From positions 1 to 59,973 of the forward strand of contig VGRF01000028.1 of the NCBI GenBank assembly GCA_016875395.1: a stretch of 59,973 nt of DNA, given 5' to 3'. Below the pieces are notes generated by a model, which saw only the letters and a list, made by a program, of their open reading frames with translations, did no database searches and had not been told where the DNA came from. Origin of the DNA: Deltaproteobacteria bacterium. Lineage in GTDB: Bacteria; Myxococcota_A; UBA9160; UBA6930. Every line of letters begins with the position of its first letter. Position 1 is the first letter of the stretch. Positions 51,944-59,973 of the stretch are shown here, one piece after another. A program made the position numbers and the translations under genes.

Positions 51944-53281
51944 GTGCAAGAGGAGCGCTTGGCTAGCAGAATCCGTCGCGTTGCAATGGGATGGGTCCGT
52001 TCTCTTGGTGCGGGCGCAGTCTTCACCCTGATCACGCTCGCCTTCCTCGAAGCCGCGCTGCGAATCGTCCCCGCGGCGATCCCCACGAGCCTGCTCAAGC
52101 GCTTCGAGCCTGGGATCCGCAGCGGCATCGCCCAGCGTCGGGGATTGCCTCACGAGGGTCAGACTTATCTCGTGGAGCGGAGCGACGGCGGTCCGCCACT
52201 GCGGGTGTTCAAGCCGAACTCCCGCATCCGCTTTGAGTTCGAGGACACCGGCGAGCGCTGTGAGCTGGTCATGGACGCCAGCGGCTTCTGTAACGCCTCG
52301 GGCGACAACGCCCGCGCGCGATCCCCTGCGCTCGTTGCGATCGGTGACTCGTTCACCGCGTGCCATCCACCCGAGCCCGCCGCGACGTGGCCCTCCGTCC
52401 TCGCGCGCCGCCTCGGAACGCGGGCACACAACCTCGGGCGGGGCGGGTACGGCCCGTACGAGTATGTCCAGCTGCTCGAGACCTTCGGCGTCGCGCTCGA
52501 GCCGTCGCTGGTGATCATGCAGATCTACGAGGGAAACGACCTGCGGGATGCGGTGCGCCATCACCGCTACCTGCGTGCCGACATCGAGGAGCGGGAGCGA
52601 TACTCGGAGCGCGCGAGCTTTCGGCGTTATCGCTTCGAGCCTGCTCCGTTTCTCGGGAACGCACTGGGCCGCCGCAGCTACGCCTATAACCTCGCGGTCG
52701 TCGCGATCGCGCGCGGGTCCTCTTCGCTGGCAGAGGCTGCGATCGGGGACGCGCGCGAGCGCGTGAACTTCCGGTACCGGCTGCGCTTTCCGGACGCGGT
52801 CGTCGCGATGAACGTGCGTAACACGGACCAAGACGAGGTGCGAAGCGCGCGTGAGCTCGCCGCCGGCCGGGTCTCGCTAGACGCGCTGGATGGTGCCCTC
52901 GAGGCCTTCGCCGCCGCGGGGCGGCGCCGCGGGTTCCGCGCCGTGATCTCATACGCGCCCTCCGCGCACACGGCTTACGCGGAGTTCGTGGAGTTCGAGG
53001 ATCCAACGCTGGCACGTCTAATGCCGCAGTTTTCGCAAGCGCAGCGCACGCACATCCGTCAGCGTGCGGAGGCGCTCGGCGTCGAGTTCGTCGATCTCAC
53101 ACCAGCGTTTCACGAGGCGGCCCGGCGCGAGCGCGCTGCGCGGCTGCTCTACTTCCCCATCAACGTCCACTTCACTCCGACCGGTCACGCCGTAGCGGCG
53201 GAAGCGGTTGCGCGGGCGCTCGGATCCGCTTCGTCGGCGCCGACGACCGAAAAGACTACGCCGGCCAGCGAGGCGCGATGA
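51944..53281 (+). CDS. Membrane-anchored SGNH-hydrolase-like protein
   Basis: 445 residues, GTG at 51944. One membrane helix near residues 17-45 anchors it, with the rest in the periplasm. The SGNH/GDSL pattern is visible: AIGDSFTAC (Ser), LGRGGYGPYEYVQLL, YEGNDLRDA (Asn) and, near the end, VHFTPTGHAVAAEAV (His). In polysaccharide loci such proteins are usually O-acetyltransferases or esterases of the glycan, like AlgJ/AlgX. The catalytic Asp of the Asp-x-x-His pair is not obvious. It overlaps the convergent gene by 26 bases. Confidence 0.78.
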   Translation: MQEERLASRIRRVAMGWVRSLGAGAVFTLITLAFLEAALRIVPAAIPTSLLKRFEPGIRSGIAQRRGLPHEGQTYLVERSDGGPPLRVFKPNSRIRFEFEDTGERCELVMDASGFCNASGDNARARSPALVAIGDSFTACHPPEPAATWPSVLARRLGTRAHNLGRGGYGPYEYVQLLETFGVALEPSLVIMQIYEGNDLRDAVRHHRYLRADIEERERYSERASFRRYRFEPAPFLGNALGRRSYAYNLAVVAIARGSSSLAEAAIGDARERVNFRYRLRFPDAVVAMNVRNTDQDEVRSARELAAGRVSLDALDGALEAFAAAGRRRGFRAVISYAPSAHTAYAEFVEFEDPTLARLMPQFSQAQRTHIRQRAEALGVEFVDLTPAFHEAARRERAARLLYFPINVHFTPTGHAVAAEAVARALGSASSAPTTEKTTPASEAR

Positions 53282-54509
53282 CGCGTGCGCCCGGATGTCG
53301 TGCGGAGAGGTAGCTCGCCCACTTCGCCTGTTCTGCCTCAACGAACGCGGTGTTCGCGTAGTCCTCCAGGAGCTGCTCGCGATGCCGGCGCAGCGCGGGC
53401 CTCCGCTTCGCGCCAGAACGTGCCGCGGCCTCCTCGCTGGCTCGGTGTTGGCGCAAGAGCCGTTCGGGGGATGGCTGCAGGGAGACGACGGTCGTCTCGT
53501 GTGCGCACTCCATGAAGTCCAGGGCAGAATCGCGCTCGAACGTGTGGGTCGCCGTCTCGATCGGGCGCATCGTGTCGTACTCGAGCACGAGCCCGTCGAG
53601 CCGAGGCACGTCGAGACGTGTGCCGTCGATCGCATGCAGTGCCTCGCTACCGATACTCGCTGCCCGAAGCAGCGGCCAGCGCTCGCAGTCGGGGGGGAGC
53701 TGGGATCGAATCGCCGCAGGAAGCGTTCCCGCGCTCAGCTGTTCGAGGAACGTCGTCTTTCCGGCGGCCGTGGGACCGCTGACGACCAGCAGGCGTGAGA
53801 TCTCGCGTCGCTTCGCAATTGCGATGAAGCGGCCTTTGAAGCCCGACGGCATCACTTCGACCGCCGAAAACAACTTCGTGTGATCGCGCAGCAAGTGCAG
53901 CACCGCGTGGGGCGTGAAGAAGAACTTCTGCGCGTTGGTGCGGACAGCGGTGCTGCCAACGCCCGATGCGAGGTAGAGGATCGGTAAACGAGTCACGACT
54001 CGCCGCGCAAAGAATCCCAGGCCGAGCTTGCGCGCGTCCCGGGGATCGAGGGACGCGACTTCGAGCACCAGCTTCTCGCGCGCAGCCCGCGCGAGGCGCC
54101 GGATGACGCCGATCGGATCGAACAGATGGTGGACGACGTTGAGGCACAACACGACGTCGTAGGTGCCCGGGAGCGCGCACGATTCGATGTCGGCGTGCTG
54201 GAAGCTCACCGCGAGGCCGTTCATCTCGGCGAGAGCGCGTGCTTGGCGCACTTTGTTTGCGTCGACCTCGATGCCGTGCGCCGACACAGCCCCACGCCTG
54301 AGCGCCTCTTGGCAGAAGTATCCGAGGTAGCTGCCGACATCGAGCACCGACTTCCCCGCGACATCTCGGAAGATCACGTCGCACATGCCCGCCCGACTCT
54401 CGCCAGGTGTCGCCAATCCGTGAGGCAGCTCGATCCGCTGGTACGCGAGCCGTTCGCGTTCGAGGAAGCGCTCGATCTCGCCTCTGGTCCAAGCAGGTAC
54501 GGTCGTCAC
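53256..54509 (-). CDS. SAM methyltransferase fused to a P-loop kinase-like domain
   Basis: 417 residues from the GTG at 54509 with GGGAG seven bases upstream. Residues about 1-235 are a class I methyltransferase similar to CmoB-type enzymes (YQRIELPHGLATPG; SVLDVGSYLGYFCQEALRRG; LCLNVVHHLFDP). Residues about 240-417 are a P-loop domain with Walker A VVSGPTAAGKTTFLEQL and a charged, helical end. The fold may be a sugar or nucleoside kinase, or a sulfate-activating APS-kinase-like enzyme; the second motif is not clear enough to say. It probably decorates the surface glycan. Start GTG 54509 is better than the longer frame to 54569. Confidence 0.75.
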   Translation of the reverse strand: MTTVPAWTRGEIERFLERERLAYQRIELPHGLATPGESRAGMCDVIFRDVAGKSVLDVGSYLGYFCQEALRRGAVSAHGIEVDANKVRQARALAEMNGLAVSFQHADIESCALPGTYDVVLCLNVVHHLFDPIGVIRRLARAAREKLVLEVASLDPRDARKLGLGFFARRVVTRLPILYLASGVGSTAVRTNAQKFFFTPHAVLHLLRDHTKLFSAVEVMPSGFKGRFIAIAKRREISRLLVVSGPTAAGKTTFLEQLSAGTLPAAIRSQLPPDCERWPLLRAASIGSEALHAIDGTRLDVPRLDGLVLEYDTMRPIETATHTFERDSALDFMECAHETTVVSLQPSPERLLRQHRASEEAAARSGAKRRPALRRHREQLLEDYANTAFVEAEQAKWASYLSARHPGARVIAPRWPA

Positions 54510-54613
54510 AGGGATTCTCCCGCCGCGTTCGGTCCATCTCGAGGAACAGCGTCTCCGAGTGGCGCACATTTGGGTAGCCGGTCACGCCATGCACTGCTCT
54601 GGGGACCCGGGAG

Positions 54614-55462
54614 TTGTCGGTAAGCCGCTGTTCGACGACGCTCTCGGCGATGAGGCACTGGCTTCGCGTCCAGCGGCTGCGCGCGGTCGCACGGATTCGC
54701 CGCCGTCGTTACCGCGTACTCGCCGGCAGCGGAAACGTGCGGATTGCGCCGCTCATCAGCCCGTTGCGGTACGACATCGTCGTGCGCCGCGACTTCCTTT
54801 CCGGCCTAAAGGAGCGACTCGGCGCGCCGTTGCCCGAGCTGGCTGCTTGGGCAAAGACCACTCCGTACTGGAATTGGTTCCGCGACGTTCGCTGGGTCCG
54901 CTCCTCGCGAAGGCTTCACGCATTGCATGTTGGGATCGACGCTGCGTTCGAAGCGCGTGTGGCGGCGGCTGCTGCGCTTTGCAGGTCTTTTGCCAGGCGT
55001 GGCTTCGACGAGCGTTTCCCGATCAATCTGAAGAGCGCCGACCGCGTGCTCGGCACGCAGACCGGGAAGCGAGCAGAGGCGCAGCTCTTCGCGGGAGGAG
55101 GCTGTCACCGCATTGCTCTGCTCTGGATCGCGGGCGCCCGCGAACTCCAGCCGAGTCAGTACATCGTCCATCACTACCGCGAGTTGGTTCCGCACGACAA
55201 CACGTGGCCGCTACGAGCGCTCTTCGCAGGCCGCGGCTCGGAGTACGTCCGATTCGTGTCGAGCGCGTATATGGGCAGCGAGATGGAGGATGCCGACGCG
55301 TTGCTCTCGTGGGTGGTTGCGAATGCGCCCGAGCGCCTCGTCGGCCTCCGGGAGTTGCTGGAGGTGGATGGGATCGCACAGCCTGTTGCCCTGCATTCGC
55401 CGGCCATCGGAGCCGGAGAACGCGACGGATCGACCCGCGAACGCGTTGCGCCGGTATCGTGA
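54614..55462 (+). CDS. Unknown protein of the polysaccharide locus, ParB-like motif
   Basis: 282 residues if read from 54614; ATG 54650 gives 270 and may be correct, since the extra residues are weak. An Arg-rich N-terminus (RLRAVARIRRRRYRVL) is followed by a globular domain. INLKSADRV and then GGCHRIALLWIAGARELQP resemble the ParB/Srx-like signature (Gly-x-His-Arg) found in some proteins of glycan clusters. No membrane helix. Followed after six bases by the TagB/TagF-like gene. Function unknown. Confidence 0.65.
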   Translation: MSVSRCSTTLSAMRHWLRVQRLRAVARIRRRRYRVLAGSGNVRIAPLISPLRYDIVVRRDFLSGLKERLGAPLPELAAWAKTTPYWNWFRDVRWVRSSRRLHALHVGIDAAFEARVAAAAALCRSFARRGFDERFPINLKSADRVLGTQTGKRAEAQLFAGGGCHRIALLWIAGARELQPSQYIVHHYRELVPHDNTWPLRALFAGRGSEYVRFVSSAYMGSEMEDADALLSWVVANAPERLVGLRELLEVDGIAQPVALHSPAIGAGERDGSTRERVAPVS

Positions 55463-55468
55463 CCTTGC

Positions 55469-56626
55469 ATGCGGGTGTGCTTCCTCTTCAATCACTACGC
55501 AACTCACCAAGTGGCCCACGCCGCACCCTTTGCGTTTGAACTGTCGCGGCGCCACGAAAACGCGGAAGTCACGGTCGCGTGTACGAGTGATGCGCAGTGC
55601 GAGGCTGCGGCGCGGATCGCGACGCTATATGCGGGCCACCGCGTCGAGTTCGTGCGTCTCGAGATTCCGTGGTTCGAGCGGTACGTCGCGTCCGCCGTCG
55701 GGCGTCTGACGTTCTTCGGGAAACGGCGGATCCTCTCGCGCAACCGCGAGTTCTTTCGCGCTTTCGACGCCGTGGTGTCGCCGGAACGCACCGTGTTGCA
55801 GCTGCGGACGCGCTTCGGCCTCGATCGCCTGATCATCATCAACACGCGCCACGGCCAGGGGGATCGCCTCGGGAGCTTCGACGAGCTCGCCCTCGAGGTC
55901 GACTTGACCCTCTTCGCCGGGCGGAAGTATGTCGACCTCTTCGAGGAGCGCGGTCTGCTTCGCAAGGGCGCCTACGCGATCGTCGGCTACCCGAAGTTCG
56001 AGGTTTACGGACCGAGCTCACGGCAAGCTTGGTTTCCGAACCGCAAACCGGTGGTGCTCTACAACCCACACTTCGACGCGACGGAGTCGTCATGGCAAAA
56101 GCAGGGCCGTGCGGCGCTCGATTGGTTCGCGGCGCAGACCGAGTACAACTTGATCCTCGCGCCTCACACTCTTCTCTTCGAGCGCTCGGTGCGGCACGGC
56201 GCTCGGCTTCCTCGCCGTTTCCGCGAGATCGAGCACATTCGGATCGACCTCGGGAGCGAAGCGAGCAACGACATGACCTACACGCGGGGCGCTGACATCT
56301 ACCTCGGCGACGCGAGCAGTCAGGTCTACGAGTTCATCGCGGAGCCGAGACCCTGCGTCTTCATCGACGCGCAGAACGCGCGCAGCCGCAGTCCAGCCCG
56401 CTATCGCCACTGGCACTTCGGTCCGGTGATCACGCGCGCGAGTGAGCTGGGCCCGGCACTGCGCGCCGCCCGCGACGGGTTTGCGGGATACGCGGTCGAA
56501 CAGCGCGAGGCGTTCGAATACACGTTCTCCTTCGACCGCGAGCGCAGCGCGGCGCAGCGGGGGGCCGATGCAATTGCCGAGTTCCTCCAGCGGGGGCGCA
56601 TCGAGTCGGAGTGCTTCTTGCGCTAG
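55469..56626 (+). CDS. TagB/TagF-like glycerophosphotransferase or glycosyltransferase
   Basis: 385 residues, ATG at 55469, six bases after the previous gene. The two-domain GT-B shape is suggested by a first half with repeated FxxxL strands and a second half where GYPKFEVYG, LAPHTLLFE and TYTRGADIYLGDASSQVYEF correspond to the PK...APH...Asp-Ser-Ser motifs of CDP-glycerol glycerophosphotransferases. It likely transfers glycerol-phosphate or a sugar to the surface polymer. Overlaps the convergent sulfotransferase by four bases. Confidence 0.65.
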   Translation: MRVCFLFNHYATHQVAHAAPFAFELSRRHENAEVTVACTSDAQCEAAARIATLYAGHRVEFVRLEIPWFERYVASAVGRLTFFGKRRILSRNREFFRAFDAVVSPERTVLQLRTRFGLDRLIIINTRHGQGDRLGSFDELALEVDLTLFAGRKYVDLFEERGLLRKGAYAIVGYPKFEVYGPSSRQAWFPNRKPVVLYNPHFDATESSWQKQGRAALDWFAAQTEYNLILAPHTLLFERSVRHGARLPRRFREIEHIRIDLGSEASNDMTYTRGADIYLGDASSQVYEFIAEPRPCVFIDAQNARSRSPARYRHWHFGPVITRASELGPALRAARDGFAGYAVEQREAFEYTFSFDRERSAAQRGADAIAEFLQRGRIESECFLR

Positions 56627-57396
56627 TCGCCGGGCGGCTGAGGGGCCTCGCGGCTGCGCCGGCGCCCCTCCAAGTAGGCGTTCGCCCAATTGCTGTTGCC
56701 GACGATGAGCCTGTTGGCATCTGCGAGCAAGCGCTTCGCTACGAGACCGCGGCGGTGCCAGAGCATGCGCGCGAAGCTGCGTCCTCCCGCCGCTTGCGAG
56801 CGCGAGAAGCGTTCCTGCTGGAGCTCACGAACGCCTGACACGCGCAGACCGAAGTAGGTCTCGATTCGAGTGAGCGACTGTTCGGGCGCGGCCACGAGCT
56901 CGGCGGAGTCCAGCACGAGCTTCTCGCCGTCGTGCGCGCGCCACCCGATTGCGAAGTTCGACAGCTCGCGCAGCAGGCCTGTCTCCCGCGCTCGCTCCTG
57001 CCAGCCAGCTTCGCTGAAGCAGTAAGCGAACTCGTAGCTCTTCGTCGGCCAAGCGCCGGACTCTTCGCCGCGCCGGTAAGCGGACACGATCTCCTGAGCG
57101 TCGCGCAACAGGATGACCTTCGGCGTACCGCGCAGCACGGCTTGGTTTCGCGGCGTCGGTGGGAAGTGGAACTTGGCGAGCAGCTCGCGGCTCGCTGTCA
57201 CACGGGCTACGGAGTCATCGAGCTCGACGAAATCGCGGCGATGAAACTGTGCCACGTGCCAGTAGTCGTCGGCGATCGGACGGCGCAGCAGCACTTCGTC
57301 TCGGATCTCGCGCGTGCGGATCGGCAGCGCGTGCGCCTTGCTCAGCGTCGCGACTAGCGCTGTGCTCGCGCTTTTCGGGATCGCGATGATCAGCAC
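56623..57396 (-). CDS. Sulfotransferase
   Basis: 257 residues from the GTG at 57396, the first start that precedes the fold; the frame is open further but without a signal. The 5'-phosphosulfate loop reads IIAIPKSASTALVATL and the 3'-phosphate loop RDAQEIVSAYRRG, as in PAPS-dependent sulfotransferases. It probably sulfates a sugar of the surface polysaccharide, using PAPS made elsewhere. It follows the Wzi gene on the same strand by 29 bases. Confidence 0.82.
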   Translation of the reverse strand: MLIIAIPKSASTALVATLSKAHALPIRTREIRDEVLLRRPIADDYWHVAQFHRRDFVELDDSVARVTASRELLAKFHFPPTPRNQAVLRGTPKVILLRDAQEIVSAYRRGEESGAWPTKSYEFAYCFSEAGWQERARETGLLRELSNFAIGWRAHDGEKLVLDSAELVAAPEQSLTRIETYFGLRVSGVRELQQERFSRSQAAGGRSFARMLWHRRGLVAKRLLADANRLIVGNSNWANAYLEGRRRSREAPQPPGD

Positions 57397-57425
57397 GGTC
57401 TGGCCGCGAGGCGCGCGCTGCGCAT

Positions 57426-59393
57426 CTAGAAGCCTCGGCTGAGGTAAAGCGAGAGACCGACCACCCCGCGGTAAGAGGAGGACCGGTTGCCGATCGGGTC
57501 CTGCGGGAGCAGATCGTCTCGGGCGATGTTGGGCGCGTAGCGAGCGTCGAGCCCCACGTGCCAGCCCGGCAGCAGATCGCGCCACTGGGCTCCAGCCCCG
57601 ACATAGATTCCGTACGCCGGCGTGGCGAGCGCCCAGCGCGCGGCGCCGAAGAAGCCCGACACCGCGAAGTGGCGCCCGATCCGCACGCGGTAGTCGAGGA
57701 TCCGCACACCGACCAGCCAGTCGTCATCGACTTCGTCGAGCTCGAGTCGGACCCCTAGGTCTTGCCGCGCTGAAATCGCCCGCCGCGCACCGACAGCGAC
57801 ATGCAGGCCCGGCGCCCAGCTCGTCTTGCGCAGCGGCAGATTGCGGTCGAGGTCGATCCACACGCGGCTGAGGTTTGCGCCCGCGTCGACGAACAGCTCG
57901 GCGCCGCGTGGCCGCTCCGGCTTCTCCTCCCCTGTGCCTGGTGTGACAGTCGCGGCCGTGGTCGACTCGTGGTTCGGTGAGTACCGCACCAGAGCGAGCA
58001 CGCGAGAGAAGCTCTTGCCGTCGGTGTCTCGCCCCGCTTGGACCTCGGCACCCAGCGAGAGCTCGCGCCACGGGCGCGTATACCGCAGCGAGAAGTCGTG
58101 GCCGCGCTCGTAGGTGATGGATGAGTACGACTCGTTCTCAATCGTGCGATAGCGGAGCTGAAACGCGCCGCCGAACGCGGGTCGCCAACCGACGCGGAGC
58201 ATGTGCGTCTGTGCACCGACTGCGTCGCCCTTGCGACGCTGATCTCCGCCCCAGTGACCGACGATGCGCCCTTCGTTCGAGAGCCCATCTCCATAGAGCG
58301 GGTGCACGTACCAAGCGTTCTGCCACTCGGACACTTCGTAGGTCAGATCGAAGTCTTCGAAGAGAGACGGAAAGTCGATCCCGATTGAGGCCGCTGCGTT
58401 GCCGAGCAGATAGTTCTCTCGGCTCAGCGTGTCCTCGCCGCCATGCTCGACGTACACCGCAAACGGAACGGGGCCAGGGAATACGAAGCGGCTAGTGATC
58501 GAGGCGAGCTGATTTCCGAACTGCTCCGTGATTCCGCCACCGGGAAGCACATTGTCGCGGCCGGCGGGGTCGAAGAACGCCTTGGCCAGCTCTTTGAACG
58601 ACGAAGGGCGAGAGCCGCCGCCGAACTGCATGATGCGACTCGCACCAATCGACCAACCGGGAGTCGGTTCGGCCGAGAGATGAACGCCAGAGATCCCGGG
58701 ATGGCCAGAAGTGCGGCCGTCTGCGTCGAGAATCGAGTCGCTGTGCGACATGCGCGCGGCAAAGACCACGTAGCGAAAGCCGAAGCGCGTCAGCGGCTCG
58801 TAGTTCGAGATCGTGACCGAGGGCATCGTCGGGGCTTCGGTCGAGAGCAGGAGGGCGCTGTCCGTGAACGGAGAGAGCCAATGATCTCGCCAGCCGACGT
58901 CGACCTGGAACTTGCTCCAGCCGACGCTCAGCAGAGACCCGGTGGGTGTCACGTCCCCGTCGAACGCGATTGCTCCCGCGGACACGATCGCGTGGTCGAA
59001 GGGCTGCCACTGGGCCCGCGCGGAGACCTCCCAAGCGCTGTCGCTTCGAAGGCCGTGCCGGTTGGCGATCACGGTGTCGGCGCCGCCCGTCGCCGCCCCC
59101 GCGAGCGCGGCGTGCGTCACCGAGAGCTTGCCCGTGTAGCGAGCGAGGATGCCGCTCACGCGTTGGCACAGGCGGGCGTCGATGCGGCACGCGCGGGGCA
59201 GTGCCTCGAGAACCACGGCAGCCGGTATCGGCCGCGTCAGATGCGCGACCCCCGCGAGGATCAACACGCGCTCGACGTCGAGCTCAGCCTCAGGGTCGAG
59301 GTTCTGAGGCAAGTAGGGGCTCGGCCCGCGCGCCAGTGCGGTCGCTGAAGCCAAGAAGCAGAGCACCGAAACCGCGAGGATGCGACGCAACAT
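57426..59393 (-). CDS. Wzi-like capsule assembly outer-membrane protein
   Basis: 655 residues from the ATG at 59393. A signal peptide (LAVSVLCFLASATALA) precedes a helical domain of about 90 residues, with one Cys pair (CRIDARLC), and a long beta-barrel region ending LSLYLSRGF with a C-terminal aromatic. The pattern fits the Wzi family (PF14052), an outer-membrane lectin that attaches capsule to the cell surface. Longer than E. coli Wzi by roughly 170 residues, which is common in other phyla. Divergent from the SLBB gene that starts 182 bases away. Confidence 0.85.
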   Translation of the reverse strand: MLRRILAVSVLCFLASATALARGPSPYLPQNLDPEAELDVERVLILAGVAHLTRPIPAAVVLEALPRACRIDARLCQRVSGILARYTGKLSVTHAALAGAATGGADTVIANRHGLRSDSAWEVSARAQWQPFDHAIVSAGAIAFDGDVTPTGSLLSVGWSKFQVDVGWRDHWLSPFTDSALLLSTEAPTMPSVTISNYEPLTRFGFRYVVFAARMSHSDSILDADGRTSGHPGISGVHLSAEPTPGWSIGASRIMQFGGGSRPSSFKELAKAFFDPAGRDNVLPGGGITEQFGNQLASITSRFVFPGPVPFAVYVEHGGEDTLSRENYLLGNAAASIGIDFPSLFEDFDLTYEVSEWQNAWYVHPLYGDGLSNEGRIVGHWGGDQRRKGDAVGAQTHMLRVGWRPAFGGAFQLRYRTIENESYSSITYERGHDFSLRYTRPWRELSLGAEVQAGRDTDGKSFSRVLALVRYSPNHESTTAATVTPGTGEEKPERPRGAELFVDAGANLSRVWIDLDRNLPLRKTSWAPGLHVAVGARRAISARQDLGVRLELDEVDDDWLVGVRILDYRVRIGRHFAVSGFFGAARWALATPAYGIYVGAGAQWRDLLPGWHVGLDARYAPNIARDDLLPQDPIGNRSSSYRGVVGLSLYLSRGF

Positions 59394-59575
59394 GATCGGT
59401 CGAGCCTAACTGAATCGAGCTGCGGGAAAGACGCGAAGGCAACTGGCGGGGCGCCACGAAACCCCGTTGCGCCGAGCCGGGTTCATGCGAGGATGCGGGG
59501 CCCTCCGGTCGCGTGTTGAGCGCTGGCGGGTCGCGTTCGACGACGGGAAGCGTTCACGGAGAGGCAGTTTCAGCG

Positions 59576-59973
59576 GTGACGAGACTCGAAGCAGCAGTAA
59601 CCGGGACGGTGCGCAGCGCGACTCGGGTTCTCCAAACACTCGCGCTCCCGCTGCTCTTGATGATCCCCGCGCTCGCTCCCGCCCAAGAGTCAGAGGTCAC
59701 CGAGGAGCAGACGGAGCTCTTCAAGAGCCTGCCGCCGGAGCAGCAGCAGGCCATCCTCGAGGAGTTCCTTCGATCCAGAGCGGCGGGCGAGCCGACTCGC
59801 GAGGAATCACGACAAGGCGACGCGCGCCGCCGCCAAGCTCTCGATGGAGCCGCAGACAAACGCCGACTCTCACCCGAGCGGCAGCCGCAACCAGAGGAGG
59901 AGCGTCGGGAGCCGAAGCTGGAGCGCGGCAGTTCCGTGATCGTCGATCTCGATCTCAAGGGTCGGCCTGAGTC
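59576..59973 (+). CDS. Probable SLBB-type polysaccharide export protein, N-terminal part
   Basis: A frame open from the GTG at 59576 to the right edge (about 132 residues), cut by the window. A hydrophobic signal segment (TRVLQTLALPLLLMIPALAP) is followed by a helical charged stretch, EEQTELFKSLPPEQQQAIL, and then KLERGSSVIVDLDL. That order (signal, LPPEQQQ helix, start of a beta domain) is the usual N-terminus of Wza-like SLBB export proteins. No stop is seen. The ribosome site (GGAGAGG) lies about 13 bases upstream. The family call is a prediction from the visible third only. Confidence 0.6.
   Translation, partial: MTRLEAAVTGTVRSATRVLQTLALPLLLMIPALAPAQESEVTEEQTELFKSLPPEQQQAILEEFLRSRAAGEPTREESRQGDARRRQALDGAADKRRLSPERQPQPEEERREPKLERGSSVIVDLDLKGRPE

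Noticed and set aside
1-59973. CRISPR arrays, insertion sequences, tRNA or rRNA genes
   Set aside because: No regularly spaced direct repeats, no transposase motifs and no tRNA or rRNA-like folded segments were noticed on either strand. A covariance-model scan would be needed to exclude a missed tRNA.

Overview
The window is very GC-rich, densely packed DNA from a Gram-negative bacterium. It encodes outer-membrane barrels (a porin, a Wzi-type capsule protein), lipoproteins, and two secreted proteins with PEP-CTERM-like tails. The mix of an F420/LLM-type oxidoreductase, cytochrome P450, CaiB-type CoA transferase, amidohydrolase, eukaryote-like type-2 IleRS and a MoeA/PBP fusion fits an uncultured deltaproteobacterial or Myxococcota-like lineage. 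The taxonomy is inference; no rRNA or tRNA gene is present to settle it. No stretch of 300 bases or more is without a gene, and I see no CRISPR array, insertion sequence, prophage, tRNA or rRNA.

Layout. 0.1-11.4 kb: two PEP-CTERM-like proteins flank tandem translationally coupled moeA genes; then a convergent LuxR-type response regulator and membrane histidine kinase, an RlmD-like RNA methyltransferase, a DUF4435 protein, a CBS protein and a zinc alcohol dehydrogenase. 11.5-24.7 kb: a cyclic-di-GMP-flavoured region (response regulator-PAS-GGDEF-EAL, double PilZ protein, FHA-GGDEF) mixed with an LLM oxidoreductase, NFU-type Fe-S scaffold, penicillin-binding transpeptidase, CPBP protease, AlgH/YqgE protein, an HxlR regulator with a GST, a TauE/SafE permease and a citrate synthase. 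Four genes here are interrupted: GGDEF-EAL (frameshift), FHA-GGDEF (in-frame TAG), GST (frameshift) and citrate synthase (frameshift). None of the other genes shows such a lesion. 24.7-41 kb: a second citrate synthase carrying an N-terminal helix-turn-helix, an M50 protease, a PqqB-like protein after IleRS, a large secreted protein of unknown function, a GST/TetR divergon, a HEAT / S51 peptidase / GNAT cluster, dehydrogenase-mutM-NFACT, and a Ycf46-like AAA+ ATPase.

41-44.9 kb: a compact operon of porin, periplasmic FMN-binding protein, histidine-bearing 4-helix membrane protein, ApbE flavin transferase and NUDIX hydrolase. It is preceded by a good promoter overlapped by a perfect 13-bp inverted repeat, and looks like a regulated flavin-based envelope electron-transfer module. 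45-49.7 kb: a P450/TetR divergon followed by an amidohydrolase and a CaiB-type CoA transferase, probably catabolic. 49.9 kb to the right end: an exopolysaccharide/capsule locus with visibly lower GC (CapD-like nucleotide-sugar dehydratase, SGNH hydrolase, methyltransferase-P-loop fusion, unknown protein, TagB/TagF-like transferase, sulfotransferase, Wzi, and the start of a probable SLBB export protein cut by the window edge).

The most interesting non-gene signals are: a short DNA word (TTGTTACG/TTGTTAGG) far more frequent than composition predicts, occurring in all three reading frames and nearly always on the coding strand; two nested inverted-repeat elements in intergenic gaps; 22-bp-spaced direct repeats at two promoters; and the palindrome before the flavin operon. 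Coordinates were read by eye from the sequence. Protein family names come from recognised motifs, not from database searches.
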